Source: an uncultured Clostridia bacterium
Lineage (GTDB): Bacteria > Bacillota > Clostridia > Christensenellales > UBA1242
Direction: 5' to 3'
Length of the DNA stretch: 18,516 nt
Assembly: GCA_937893125.1 (NCBI GenBank)
Contig: CALBHW010000022.1
Span: 1-18,516, forward strand
In this document: positions 1 to 7,283 of the stretch, in pieces
How positions within the stretch are numbered: the first letter of the stretch is position 1
Layout of the letters: every line of letters starts with the position of its first letter
The notes under the pieces: model-generated
Database searches by the model: none
The model's input: only the letters and a program-made list of their open reading frames with translations
What the model was told of the DNA's origin: nothing
Position numbers and translations under genes: made by a program

Positions 1-30
1 CTTTTTTCGTAAAATTTTAACTTTTTTTAT

Positions 31-58
31 AAAAAAATAGCCCCCGTTAGGGGGGCTA
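31..58 (-). terminator. Rho-independent terminator of glnS
   Basis: An 8-bp perfect GC-rich stem (TAGCCCCC at 38-45 with GGGGGCTA at 51-58, loop GTTAG) is followed, reading the minus strand, by seven Ts at 31-37. It lies 9 bases past the glnS stop codon and should end the leftward transcript. There is no T tract on the plus side, so it is not bidirectional. Confidence 0.9.
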
Positions 59-66
59 AAAAATAG

Positions 67-1737
67 CTATTTCTTAAATGAATCTTTGAGTGAAATGGTG
101 TTGTTAAAGATATAGTTATCTTTTGTGGAGTCTTTATCAAGTGAGTAGTAGCCTTTACGCATAAATTGGAATTTATCGTAAGGTTTTGCAGTCAAAAGGA
201 AATTTTCCGCTTTGGCTTTTGTTTCATAAATTGAATTTTCTTCCAAAATTTCGTCTATGCTGACGCCTTGTTCGAGCGCTTTACCTGGCCATACATATTC
301 CATTTTTGTCAAATTTTTGAAATTTCTAATTGTGCAGTCAAACGACCCATTTTCCGCGACAAAGTGAATCGTCCCTTTTACTTTTATCCCGCTTGTATCT
401 TGCCCGCTCTTAGAGTTTTCAAAATATTCGCATTCCAAGTGGTCGATATTTCCGTCGTTATCGTAAATGACGTTGTTGCATTTTATGATATATGCTCCTT
501 TAAGTCTGACGACCCCGCCCAAAGTAAGCCTATTATATTTTGGTGGTGGGTTTAAAGCAAAATCTTCTTTTTCGATGTAAATTGTTCTTGCAAACATTGC
601 CTTATGTTTTCCCGCTGTTTCGTCGTTAGGATTGTTGTCGATTTCGATTTCTTCTTGACCTTCATAATTTGTGATAACAACTTTAAGTGGGTCAAGCACG
701 ACCATTGCACGGGTTGCGATTTTGTTTAGGTCTTCCCTAATGTGATATTCAAGTGCGCTAAGTGGCAATGTGCTTTCGCTAGCGACAACGCCACAACTTT
801 TTATGAAATTTTTGACACCATTTGCAGTGTATCCCCTACGCTTCATTCCAACAATTGTCATAAATCTTGGGTCGTCCCAACCCATAACTTTGCCACTTTC
901 GACGAGAGCCTTCAAATAGCGTTTCCCTAAAAGGACATTTTCGAGATTTAAAGACGAAAACTCTCTTTGTTTTGGTGCGTAAGGATTGTTCCAGCCATGC
1001 TCAATAAACCACTCATAAACAGGTCTATGGACCCTAAAAGTTGTGTCGCAAAGGCTATATGTAACCCCTTCAAGCGCATCTTCCATAGGGTGAGCGAAGT
1101 CGTATTTTGGATAAATGCACCATTTTGTGCCAGTTTTATAGTGTGGTTCACGCGAAATGTTGTACATAATAGGGTCGCGCATCAAAATATTTGGGTGCGC
1201 CATATCAATTTTCGCACGCAAAGTCAAAGTGCCATCGGCGTATTTTCCCGCACGCATTTCTCTAAATAATCTCAAACTTTCTTCCCTTGGTCTATCCCTA
1301 TATGGACTATTTATGCCTGGGGTTGTCAAAGTGCCTTTAAGTTTAAGTTGCTCTTCTTGACTCAATTCGTCAACATAGGCGTCGCCATTTTCGATCATTT
1401 TTTCGGCGATTTCGTAAATTTTGTCAAAATAGGCAAGACTTGCGTAAACCATTGCTTTTGGTTTGTAGCCGAGCCACTCCAAATCTTCCATATAACTATC
1501 CGCAAATTCGCCTTGTTCTTTACTTGGGTTGGTGTCGTCCATACGAAGGTATGTATATCCACCAAATTTTAACGCGGTTTCAAAATCAATAATCCACGCT
1601 TTGCAGTGTCCAATGTGCCAATAACCGCTTGGCTCTGGTGGGCAACGAGTAATAACTTCCTTTGACCTGCCCGCTTTCAAATCTTCAACAATTTCTTCTT
1701 CAATGAAATTTGTTGGAACAATATTTTCTAAATCCAT
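67..1737 (-). CDS. glnS: Glutaminyl-tRNA synthetase
   Basis: Class I aminoacyl-tRNA synthetase that charges tRNA-Gln with glutamine in the cytoplasm. The 556 residues match the full length of bacterial GlnRS. The ATP-binding HIGH motif is at residues 41-44 within PPEPSGYWHIGHCKA. The GlnRS-type core follows, including NSPYRDR, LRAKIDMAHP, KWCIYPKYDFAHP, ALEGVTYSLC and GWDDPRFMTIVGMKRRGYT; the C-terminal part corresponds to the beta-barrel anticodon-binding domains. The KMSKS-type loop, usually MSKR in GlnRS, reads LLGKR at residues 269-273 (plus-strand positions 919-933), so the Ser is a Gly while the Lys is kept. The ATG has an AAAAGGA Shine-Dalgarno about 8 bases upstream. It is third in a leftward series after the phosphohexomutase and dut. 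Many Firmicutes lack GlnRS and make Gln-tRNA by GatCAB transamidation, so its presence is informative. I see no T-box in the 233-bp gap upstream. Confidence 0.96.
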   Translation of the reverse strand: MDLENIVPTNFIEEEIVEDLKAGRSKEVITRCPPEPSGYWHIGHCKAWIIDFETALKFGGYTYLRMDDTNPSKEQGEFADSYMEDLEWLGYKPKAMVYASLAYFDKIYEIAEKMIENGDAYVDELSQEEQLKLKGTLTTPGINSPYRDRPREESLRLFREMRAGKYADGTLTLRAKIDMAHPNILMRDPIMYNISREPHYKTGTKWCIYPKYDFAHPMEDALEGVTYSLCDTTFRVHRPVYEWFIEHGWNNPYAPKQREFSSLNLENVLLGKRYLKALVESGKVMGWDDPRFMTIVGMKRRGYTANGVKNFIKSCGVVASESTLPLSALEYHIREDLNKIATRAMVVLDPLKVVITNYEGQEEIEIDNNPNDETAGKHKAMFARTIYIEKEDFALNPPPKYNRLTLGGVVRLKGAYIIKCNNVIYDNDGNIDHLECEYFENSKSGQDTSGIKVKGTIHFVAENGSFDCTIRNFKNLTKMEYVWPGKALEQGVSIDEILEENSIYETKAKAENFLLTAKPYDKFQFMRKGYYSLDKDSTKDNYIFNNTISLKDSFKK

Positions 1738-1782
1738 TTTTATTTTTTCCTTTTATAATTTTTAAACTTTTTTATGATTATT

Positions 1783-1977
1783 AGAGTAAAGACAACTCTA
1801 TTTTTAAAGGTTTTAGATTAAATTTTTTTTCGCTTTTTTGCAAACTTTTAGTATTTTTTAACCACTTTTTAATTTTAAAAAACCAATTTTAATGATTTTT
1901 TACTTTTTCTATTTTTGTTTTTGTGTAAAAATCATTTTTCACTTATATATAGGTTGCAAAAATATCGTCTTTACTCT
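1783..1977. repeat. 11-bp inverted repeat flanking the glnS-dut gap
   Basis: AGAGTAAAGAC at 1783-1793 and its exact reverse complement GTCTTTACTCT at 1967-1977 bracket a very AT-rich interval. The right arm includes the dut stop codon. Between the arms I see only A/T-rich sequence and no clear promoter or coding region. It may be coincidental in DNA of this composition. Confidence 0.3.
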
Positions 1978-2414
1978 TTAATATTTAGCCCCGTCGAGCC
2001 AAATCCGCCCACGCCACGCTGGCTTTTTTCTAGGTTGTCACAAATGACGGCGTCTAAATGTTCCACGCGCGCGATGACCATCTGAGCCACCTTCTGCTGT
2101 TTAAAAATTCTATAAGGTTCGTTTGACAAATTCATAAGTATAACGCCGACTTCACCGCGGTAGTTCTCGTCAATAGTACCTGGACTGTTTAAGCAAAAAA
2201 CGCCCGATTTAAGCGCAATGCCACTTTTTGACCTAACTTGCGCTTCGTAGCCGTGTGGAAGTTCCATAGAAAACCCCGTTTTGACAAGCACCCATTTCCC
2301 CGCCTCGATAATTTTTTCTTCGTGCGAAAAAATATCCATACCCGCGTCATCTTGATAGGCGTAGGTTGGAAGAATTGTGTCATCAAACAACTTTTTAAAT
2401 TTAATCGCGTCCAT
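1971..2414 (-). CDS. dut: dUTP diphosphatase (dUTPase)
   Basis: Trimeric-type dUTPase that hydrolyses dUTP to dUMP and pyrophosphate, keeping uracil out of DNA and supplying dUMP for thymidylate. With the chosen start it has 147 residues, normal for the family, and all five motifs are visible: AGMDI (24-28), RSKSG (61-65), GTIDENYRGEV (79-89, with catalytic-type Asp82 and base-stacking Tyr85), QKVAQMVI (107-114) and the P-loop-like RGVGGFGSTG (133-142). The start is the ATG at 2414 because AAAGGA lies just upstream; an in-frame ATG at 2438 would add eight residues but has no ribosome binding site. It sits 164 bp downstream of the phosphohexomutase and 233 bp upstream of glnS, all leftward. 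Motif 2 has Lys where many dUTPases have Pro or Ser-Ser, which is within family variation. Confidence 0.95.
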   Translation of the reverse strand: MDAIKFKKLFDDTILPTYAYQDDAGMDIFSHEEKIIEAGKWVLVKTGFSMELPHGYEAQVRSKSGIALKSGVFCLNSPGTIDENYRGEVGVILMNLSNEPYRIFKQQKVAQMVIARVEHLDAVICDNLEKSQRGVGGFGSTGLNIKE

Positions 2415-2578
2415 ACTTTTCCTTTTTTTACAAAACATATGTTAACCTAAATTTTTTAATCGCCTTAAAATTTCTAATTTTCAAAACCCCACTTAAAAAT
2501 TTAAATGAAATATAGAACTTATTTAAAAGGCAACAAATTTAACTCAACAAAAATCATTTTACAATAAAATAAAAATTT

Positions 2579-3967
2579 TTACAAGTTATCCACAAAAGTT
2601 TTTATTTTGTTTATAACTTCTAGCACCAAAAGTTTATTTTTTTCTTCACAAACAAGGCGCAGTAAATTTTCCGTTCCGCTAAATCGGATAAGAGCAAACC
2701 CGCCATCCGTGAAATAGTATTTATAGCCGTCCAAATTTTCTTTGGCTAAAATCTCTCGTCCAAATTCGGGCGTGGTTTTTGAAAGTGCCGAAAGAACTTT
2801 CCCCTTGTCTTTAACTGGAAATGAAACTTCCTTATAAAACATTTTATATCCAACATCTTTTTTGAAATTTTCAAAAATTTCGCTAAGAGGAAGATTAAAA
2901 TGGCTTAAAATGTCAATAAGCATGACGAAAACCACCATTCCGTCCTTTGTCCACGCCCCGCCGTAAATTTCAATTCCACTATTTTCTGCCCCGACAAGCG
3001 CGTTAAAATCTCTCATTGCTTGACCTATATATTTAAAGCCAATTTTTGTTTCATAAATCTTTGTTCCAAGTGCCTTGCAAGTAAGATTTGACAATTGCGA
3101 AAGGCTGTAATTTCTTACAAAGCCACCTTTTTTGCCACAAAATTTTACCAGATAATAGTAAATCAAGGTCGAAAGTTCGTTGCCTGCATAGTAATTTCCT
3201 TTTTCGTCAAACACGCCCACTCTATCTCCATCACCGTCAGTTGCAAAAGCAAAATCAAGTTTGTTATCTATGGCAAACTTTTTATATTCTTGCAACCTAT
3301 CTTCGTTTGGAAGTGGAGAAGAAAAATTGAAAGTCGGATCTCTATCTTCGTTTAAAATTGGGAAATCAAATTTTAATTTTTCTCTTACGACCTTTATTAG
3401 TTTCACGCTTGAACCGTGAAGTGCGTTATATGCAACTTTAAGTTTTTTATTTGGCCTGTTTTTCATTAAAGACAAAAGCGCGTCCGCAAATTCGTTTGTT
3501 GGGTCGACAAATTGAATTTTGTCCCTTTTTATTCCGTCGTCAAAATCCATTGACTTGTATTTTTTAATTTTCGCCACCCTTTTTGTGTATTCTTTTTCAA
3601 GGTAAAGTTCAAGGTCTTGACCATCACGCGAAAAAATTTTTACGCCATTATACACGTATGGGTTGTGCGACGCGGTTATCATAAGATTGAGTGGCGTTTT
3701 ATAAAACTTGCCCGCAAAACTTAACGTCGGAGAACTTGTTGGGTCTTTAATAAAAAGAACTTTAACATCGTTGGCACAAAAGACTTCCGCCACCCATTTT
3801 GCGTAAAACTCGCTCATAAAACGATTGTCATAGCCAAGGCTTACTATTTTTTGAAAATTGTATTTTTCTAAAATATCGCAAGTCACTTGTGCAATTTTAC
3901 AAACATTTTCCTTTGTGTAATCGTCACCTATAACACCCCTAAATCCCGATGTGCCAATTTTCATCAT
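2579..3967 (-). CDS. Alpha-D-phosphohexomutase (phosphoglucomutase/phosphomannomutase type)
   Basis: Enzyme that moves a phosphate between C1 and C6 of a hexose phosphate, feeding sugar nucleotides for the cell envelope or glycogen. The 462 residues carry the four family signatures in order: TSGFRG near the N-terminus (6-11), the phosphoserine loop TASHNP with Ser at residue 100, the Mg-binding DGDGDR (244-249), the sugar-specificity loop GAENSG (326-331) and the C-terminal phosphate-binding RFSGTEN (from 428). The last differs from the common RPSGTEP. The specificity loop does not let me choose between glucose, mannose or glucosamine substrates, so no symbol is given. Two adjacent ATG codons (3967 and 3964) follow an AAAAGGG site; either could start. 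A sigma-A-like promoter lies at 4003-4030. The gene is divergent from the small membrane protein at 4187 and heads the leftward group with dut and glnS. Confidence 0.92.
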   Translation of the reverse strand: MMKIGTSGFRGVIGDDYTKENVCKIAQVTCDILEKYNFQKIVSLGYDNRFMSEFYAKWVAEVFCANDVKVLFIKDPTSSPTLSFAGKFYKTPLNLMITASHNPYVYNGVKIFSRDGQDLELYLEKEYTKRVAKIKKYKSMDFDDGIKRDKIQFVDPTNEFADALLSLMKNRPNKKLKVAYNALHGSSVKLIKVVREKLKFDFPILNEDRDPTFNFSSPLPNEDRLQEYKKFAIDNKLDFAFATDGDGDRVGVFDEKGNYYAGNELSTLIYYYLVKFCGKKGGFVRNYSLSQLSNLTCKALGTKIYETKIGFKYIGQAMRDFNALVGAENSGIEIYGGAWTKDGMVVFVMLIDILSHFNLPLSEIFENFKKDVGYKMFYKEVSFPVKDKGKVLSALSKTTPEFGREILAKENLDGYKYYFTDGGFALIRFSGTENLLRLVCEEKNKLLVLEVINKIKTFVDNL

Positions 3968-4002
3968 TTTGTTTTTCCCTTTTAGGTTTTATTTATGTTT
4001 TT

Positions 4003-4030
4003 ATTATATTCAAACCCGCCCTTTTCACAA
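4003..4030 (-). promoter_or_regulatory. Sigma-A-like promoter for the phosphohexomutase
   Basis: On the minus strand, TTGTGA (4025-4030) is followed after 16 bases by a perfect TATAAT (4003-4008). This would give a leader of about 30 bases before the ATG at 3967. It is the only good promoter seen upstream of the leftward phosphohexomutase-dut-glnS group. Confidence 0.65.
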
Positions 4031-4111
4031 AATAAATTTAAGATAATTTTGGGTCTAATAAGAACGAGTTTCACATTATAAATTTCTAAAAGGTCAATTA
4101 TATAATTTTAG

Positions 4112-4140
4112 TTGCAAAAATTATAATTATTTTATACAAT
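4112..4140 (+). promoter_or_regulatory. Sigma-A-like promoter for the small membrane protein
   Basis: TTGCAA (4112-4117), 17-base spacer, TACAAT (4135-4140). The leader is about 40 bases and carries AAAGGAG at 4176-4182 shortly before the ATG at 4187. Confidence 0.6.
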
Positions 4141-4186
4141 ATAAAAGCAAGAAAAAAAAGAAAAGCCTTGCACAAAAGGAGAAAAT

Positions 4187-4615
4187 ATGGATACATTTCA
4201 ATATTTGACCATTGCGCTTGGAGCCTTGTGCGTTCTACTTATCTTGGTTATATTTTTCCTTAACTATAGATACTCAAAAACGCTCAAAGGAATGCGTGGA
4301 AGGAGTGTTGATGAAGTTGACCAAAGAAAAGGCGTCAGATACACAATCAATCAAACGGTTGTAGACACGGACGGCAACGCGACAGTTAGTTTGTCTACAA
4401 AAGACATCATTTTGTCGCCAAACGAAACAATGGTTGTTAGTAAAAAGGGAGACCTTAAACCTGGCAAATACACCGTTCTGACATCAAACGAAGGTGAAGA
4501 CAAGTTCAACATCCGCGTCGGGAATTATGTAAGAGAATACGCGCACAATCAAAGCATTATCCTAAGCGAAGGACAAGAAGTGACAGCAATAAACTGCCCT
4601 GTCATATTAAGATAA
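4187..4615 (+). CDS. Small single-TM protein with beta-rich domain, function unknown
   Basis: The 142 residues begin with a strongly hydrophobic segment (about residues 5-27) followed by positively charged NYRYSK, which suggests an N-terminal membrane anchor. There is no lipobox and no typical cleavage site. After a charged linker, the rest looks beta-rich, with short alternating strands. The segment GDLKPGKYTVLTS followed by a hydrophilic stretch and SIILSEGQEVTAINCPVIL resembles a module common in Clostridial surface proteins and lipoproteins, which reads roughly 'PAGEYvv ... iiv.dGqyl.l'. That likeness is from memory. By charge distribution the domain could face either side of the membrane. 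It has its own promoter (4112-4140) and a good Shine-Dalgarno, and is followed by a 225-bp gap and then the SPFH and zinc-ribbon genes in the same direction. The position hints at a shared membrane function, but this is inference. Confidence 0.85.
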   Translation: MDTFQYLTIALGALCVLLILVIFFLNYRYSKTLKGMRGRSVDEVDQRKGVRYTINQTVVDTDGNATVSLSTKDIILSPNETMVVSKKGDLKPGKYTVLTSNEGEDKFNIRVGNYVREYAHNQSIILSEGQEVTAINCPVILR

Positions 4616-4636
4616 TGCTATAAAACAAAAGCATTT
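4615..4636 (+). terminator. Weak hairpin after the small membrane protein
   Basis: AATGCT (4615-4620) and AGCATT (4631-4636) form a 6-bp stem with a 10-base loop right after the stop codon, followed by only a short T stretch. It could cause partial termination, leaving some read-through into the downstream pair. Confidence 0.3.
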
Positions 4637-4695
4637 TAACTAACTTAAAAAAGTTAAATATTATGTAAGAAAATTAGACTGCTTAAATTGTTAAA

Positions 4696-4750
4696 TAAAT
4701 CAAGTTGATTTACTTAAATGTTACTTTGCTTTAATAAACCTAAGTAACAT
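4696..4750 (+). repeat. Two perfect hairpins in the leader of the SPFH gene
   Basis: TAAATCA-AGT-TGATTTA (4696-4712) and ATGTTACTT (4718-4726) with AAGTAACAT (4742-4750, 15-base loop) sit side by side in the gap between 4615 and the SPFH start at 4841. A third, weaker stem AAAGTT/AACTTT is at 4770-4788. None is followed by a clear T tract. They could be operator sites or leader RNA structure. I could not pick a convincing sigma-A promoter in this gap. Confidence 0.45.
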
Positions 4751-4840
4751 AAAACACTTTATTTTAAAGAAAGTTATAAAAAAACTTTTACTTAAACAAA
4801 TTAAAAAAAAACTAGTCAAATGAAAATAAGGAGAAAAATT

Positions 4841-5908
4841 ATGGGACTTTTTAACATTTTTAAATCACAATTACTAAAAAACATCGATTGGCTTGACCCA
4901 ACTCAAAACACAATGGTCTATAAATATCCAATGGAAGGTAGACACATTATGATTGGCTCAAAACTCACCGTTCGTGAGTCGCAAGTCGCTATATTTATGG
5001 TTAAGGGTAAAATTTGCGATGTGTTTACACCTGGTATTCACACTCTTGTTGTAAACAATTTGCCTATTTTGTCCGCTCTTCTTGCGTGGCCAAGAGGTTT
5101 TAAATCGCCATTTACTGCAGATGTGTTCTTTGTTAACACAAAACAATTCACAAACCAAAAATGGGGCACAACAAATCCAATTGTTATGAGAGATAAAGAC
5201 TTCGGCTCAATTAGAATTAAAAGTTACGGAAGTTTTGCGTTTAAAGTTAGTGACCCAAAAACTTTCCTTCACGAAATTTTTGGAACAAACTCATCTTACA
5301 CAACTGAAAGCATTGTAAATTACTTAAAAAGTATGCTCGTTTCGGGCATTTCTGACACAATTGCGGAAAGCAAAATTTCAGCACTCGACCTTGCGTGCAA
5401 CTTACTAGAATTTAATAAGGTCGCAAAAGAGTCAGTCAAAGATTTGTTTAGTTCGATTGGTCTCGACCTTACAAATCTTGTAATTGAAAACATTTCATTC
5501 CCTGAACAAGTTGAAAAAGCTATTGATATGCAAAGTTCGATGGGCGTTCTTAAAAATGATATGGACACTTATGTTAAATACAAATCCGCCGAAGCAATTG
5601 GCGATTTTGCAAAAAATCAAGGCGCGGGCGCAATCGGAGCACAACTCGGAACTGGAATGGCAATTGGTGATATGATAAGAGAAAGCATTTCGTCAACAAA
5701 GAAAAAGAGCGACGCTGACGAAAAAGAAGATAAAGGCGCAGGCAAATTCTGCCCTGAATGCGGTGCAAAAAATAGCAAAAACGCAAAATTTTGCGTTGAA
5801 TGTGGTCATAAAATGACGGCAAATGAAAAACCTGTTTGCCCTAAATGCGGAGCAGAAGTAGGTAAAACAACAAAGTTTTGCCCTGAATGTGGTACAAAAA
5901 TCAAGTAG
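4841..5908 (+). CDS. SPFH-domain protein with two C-terminal zinc ribbons (YdjI-like)
   Basis: The 355-residue protein begins MGLFNIFKSQLLKNIDWLDP and reads, over about residues 20-230, like the SPFH (stomatin/flotillin-like) domain of B. subtilis YdjI. Shared landmarks are an IxxGSKLTVRESQVAIFM strand pair, FTPGIHTL, VFFVNTKQFTNQKWGT, GSFAFKVSDP and an LxxxGLDLTNLVIENISFPEQV segment. A Gly/Ala-rich stretch (GAGAIGAQLGTGMAIGD) and a charged linker lead to two zinc ribbons, C304-C307/C318-C321 and C333-C336/C347-C350. The family scaffolds membrane-associated assemblies; in B. subtilis YdjI works with YdjG and YdjH and recruits PspA under membrane stress. YdjI has one ribbon as I recall it, so two is a difference. 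The start is the ATG at 4841, with AAGGAG about 8 bases upstream; an in-frame ATG at 4820 lacks a site. Its stop codon lies inside the Shine-Dalgarno of the next gene, which implies coupled translation. Confidence 0.85.
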   Translation: MGLFNIFKSQLLKNIDWLDPTQNTMVYKYPMEGRHIMIGSKLTVRESQVAIFMVKGKICDVFTPGIHTLVVNNLPILSALLAWPRGFKSPFTADVFFVNTKQFTNQKWGTTNPIVMRDKDFGSIRIKSYGSFAFKVSDPKTFLHEIFGTNSSYTTESIVNYLKSMLVSGISDTIAESKISALDLACNLLEFNKVAKESVKDLFSSIGLDLTNLVIENISFPEQVEKAIDMQSSMGVLKNDMDTYVKYKSAEAIGDFAKNQGAGAIGAQLGTGMAIGDMIRESISSTKKKSDADEKEDKGAGKFCPECGAKNSKNAKFCVECGHKMTANEKPVCPKCGAEVGKTTKFCPECGTKIK

Positions 5909-5916
5909 GAGCCAAA

Positions 5917-6939
5917 ATGACAGGAAACAAATGTAAAAATTGTGGCGGAGAACTCCTTTTTGATGTTGATAGTCAAAATCTTGTTTGCAACCACTGTTCA
6001 AGTGTTGTGGAAATTGAGCAAAAAACGGAAGCTCTCGAAAAAAAGCCTCTGACCTCTGATAGCACAATAGCACTTAGCAAAGCGGAATATTCGCAATATA
6101 CTTGTGAGACTTGCGGTAGACAACACTTATCAGCAAGCGACACACCACTCACAAGGTGCCCTTCTTGTGGCGATTGCAACCTAAAAAAGACGGTCAAAGT
6201 CGAATATGTCCCTGACGGACTTATCACTTTTAAAATAAATAGACAAACCGCCGTAAACAAACTCTATTCGTGGCTTTCAAAAAGACCTTTTACTCCAAAC
6301 AACCTTAAACATCAAGCAACCGCTGACACTCTTATTGGCGTTTATTCCCCCGCTTTTTCGTACGATTTTAACACTTTCACGAAGTATTCGGGCGTAGGCG
6401 TAAAATCTAGGACAGATAAAGAAGGTCACACTTATGTGACAAGGACAAATTTTAGTGATGTAAGAAACGACAAATTTGTCGACTATCTAGAAAGCGCGGG
6501 CGACTCAATAAGTTCAGTCAAACTACGCACAATTGGGCCTTTTTCTTACGGAAAAGTCTTGTGTTATAGCACTGAGTACTTGTATGGCTGGATTGGCGAA
6601 ACGGTCAATTGCAATCTTCAAGACAACGCAAAAATTATGAAACAAGATGTCGCGTTTTCAATTAAACACCGAGTAGAATTTAGCCAACCATATGATAGAA
6701 TAGAAAACTTCTACTGTAACACTACTTTCAATGATATGAAATACAATTATATTTATCTTCCTATATATAAAGGAACATATAAATATAAACAAAAAAAATA
6801 TACTTATTTCGTAAACGGCGAAAACGGCAAAGTAACGGGTAAAACGCCAAAATCTTTTTGGAAAATCTTTTTCACCGTCCTTGGAATTGGCGCTGTTATA
6901 GGAACCCTTGCCTACTTTATTGTAAATTACGCACTTTAA
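5917..6939 (+). CDS. Double zinc-ribbon protein with C-terminal membrane anchor (YdjG-like)
   Basis: The 340-residue protein has two N-terminal zinc ribbons, C6-C9/C24-C27 and C63-C66/C81-C84, joined by an acidic/polar linker. A middle region of about 220 residues follows, starting near VPDGLITFKINRQTAVNKLYSWLSKRPF and rich in aromatic beta-type segments. One hydrophobic helix (about 316-337) ends the chain, so the bulk should be cytoplasmic and tethered to the membrane. The architecture and the gene next door match YdjG of the B. subtilis ydjFGHI operon, which anchors the SPFH partner to the membrane; the identity here is inferred from context and layout. The start is the ATG at 5917, with AGGAG at 5907-5911 overlapping the TAG of the SPFH gene; an upstream in-frame ATG at 5887 lies inside that gene. 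No YdjH homologue and no pspA are present nearby. Confidence 0.82.
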   Translation: MTGNKCKNCGGELLFDVDSQNLVCNHCSSVVEIEQKTEALEKKPLTSDSTIALSKAEYSQYTCETCGRQHLSASDTPLTRCPSCGDCNLKKTVKVEYVPDGLITFKINRQTAVNKLYSWLSKRPFTPNNLKHQATADTLIGVYSPAFSYDFNTFTKYSGVGVKSRTDKEGHTYVTRTNFSDVRNDKFVDYLESAGDSISSVKLRTIGPFSYGKVLCYSTEYLYGWIGETVNCNLQDNAKIMKQDVAFSIKHRVEFSQPYDRIENFYCNTTFNDMKYNYIYLPIYKGTYKYKQKKYTYFVNGENGKVTGKTPKSFWKIFFTVLGIGAVIGTLAYFIVNYAL

Positions 6940-6940
6940 T

Positions 6941-6958
6941 ACGGCTTTAATTTGCCGT
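6941..6958 (+). repeat. Short hairpin after the YdjG-like gene
   Basis: ACGGC (6941-6945) and GCCGT (6954-6958) form a perfect 5-bp stem one base after the stop. No T tract follows, so it is not a classical terminator. It may stabilise the 3' end of the message. Confidence 0.35.
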
Positions 6959-7072
6959 CGCAAAATTAGTCAAACACAACTTTTAAAAATTTTAATCTTT
7001 AATTTCAAAGTAACTTGACTAAAAAAATGATTTATCCACAAAAACATAATTTTTGTTAATAACTTTTTGATT

Positions 7073-7103
7073 TCCCGTTTCCCTTGATGGCGGGATTTTT
7101 TTT
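7073..7103 (+). terminator. Probable terminator of the SPFH/zinc-ribbon pair
   Basis: CCCG (7074-7077) pairs with CGGG (7091-7094), with an inner CC/GG possible, followed by eight Ts at 7096-7103. The stem is short and interrupted, but the T run and position fit. The rest of 6940-7257 is AT-rich non-coding DNA with a DnaA-box-like sequence (7032-7040) and an A/T-only palindrome near 7148-7169. I see no gene in it. Confidence 0.5.
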
Positions 7104-7257
7104 AATTGTATTCCCTTTTATTGTCGCTAAAAAGAATTGCAGGTCACTTTTTTTGACAAAAAAAAGTTTTAAATAAAAATATTTTTAACGATTTTTAAAA
7201 TTAAGTAGATATTTTAGACGACCTTTTTAAATAAAATATTTTTTTAACCAACAAGAA

Positions 7258-7283
7258 AAACCTTTCATCTATTTTCAAGGTTT
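7258..7283. promoter_or_regulatory. Operator-like palindrome overlapping the -35 of the ABC operon
   Basis: AAACCTT (7258-7264) and AAGGTTT (7277-7283) form a perfect 7-bp inverted repeat with a 12-base centre. The right arm overlaps the first two bases of the -35 hexamer at 7282. A repressor or activator site is plausible, but the binding protein is unknown. Confidence 0.4.

Noticed and set aside
268..555. Plus-strand open frames opposite glnS (several between 268 and 1572)
   Set aside because: They are shadows of the well-supported glnS frame with no ribosome sites or recognisable domains.
1738..1970. Possible T-box or riboswitch upstream of glnS
   Set aside because: The gap is almost pure A/T with no GGUGG-type T-box core, no specifier stem and no terminator hairpin.
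2586..2594. TTATCCACA DnaA-box match
   Set aside because: It lies inside the 3' end of the phosphohexomutase and encodes its last residues (VDNL region), so the match is best explained by coding.
4820..4840. Upstream ATG of the SPFH gene, adding seven residues
   Set aside because: The AAGGAG site lies between this ATG and the one at 4841, so the downstream start is right.
5693..6073. Minus-strand open frame opposite the zinc-ribbon coding regions
   Set aside because: Its Cys/Phe-rich translation is the mirror of CxxC-rich genes on the plus strand; there is no start signal.
7148..7169. Palindrome of A and T runs around a TTGACA at 7153
   Set aside because: It is low complexity, and no good -10 lies at the right distance, so I do not call a second promoter.
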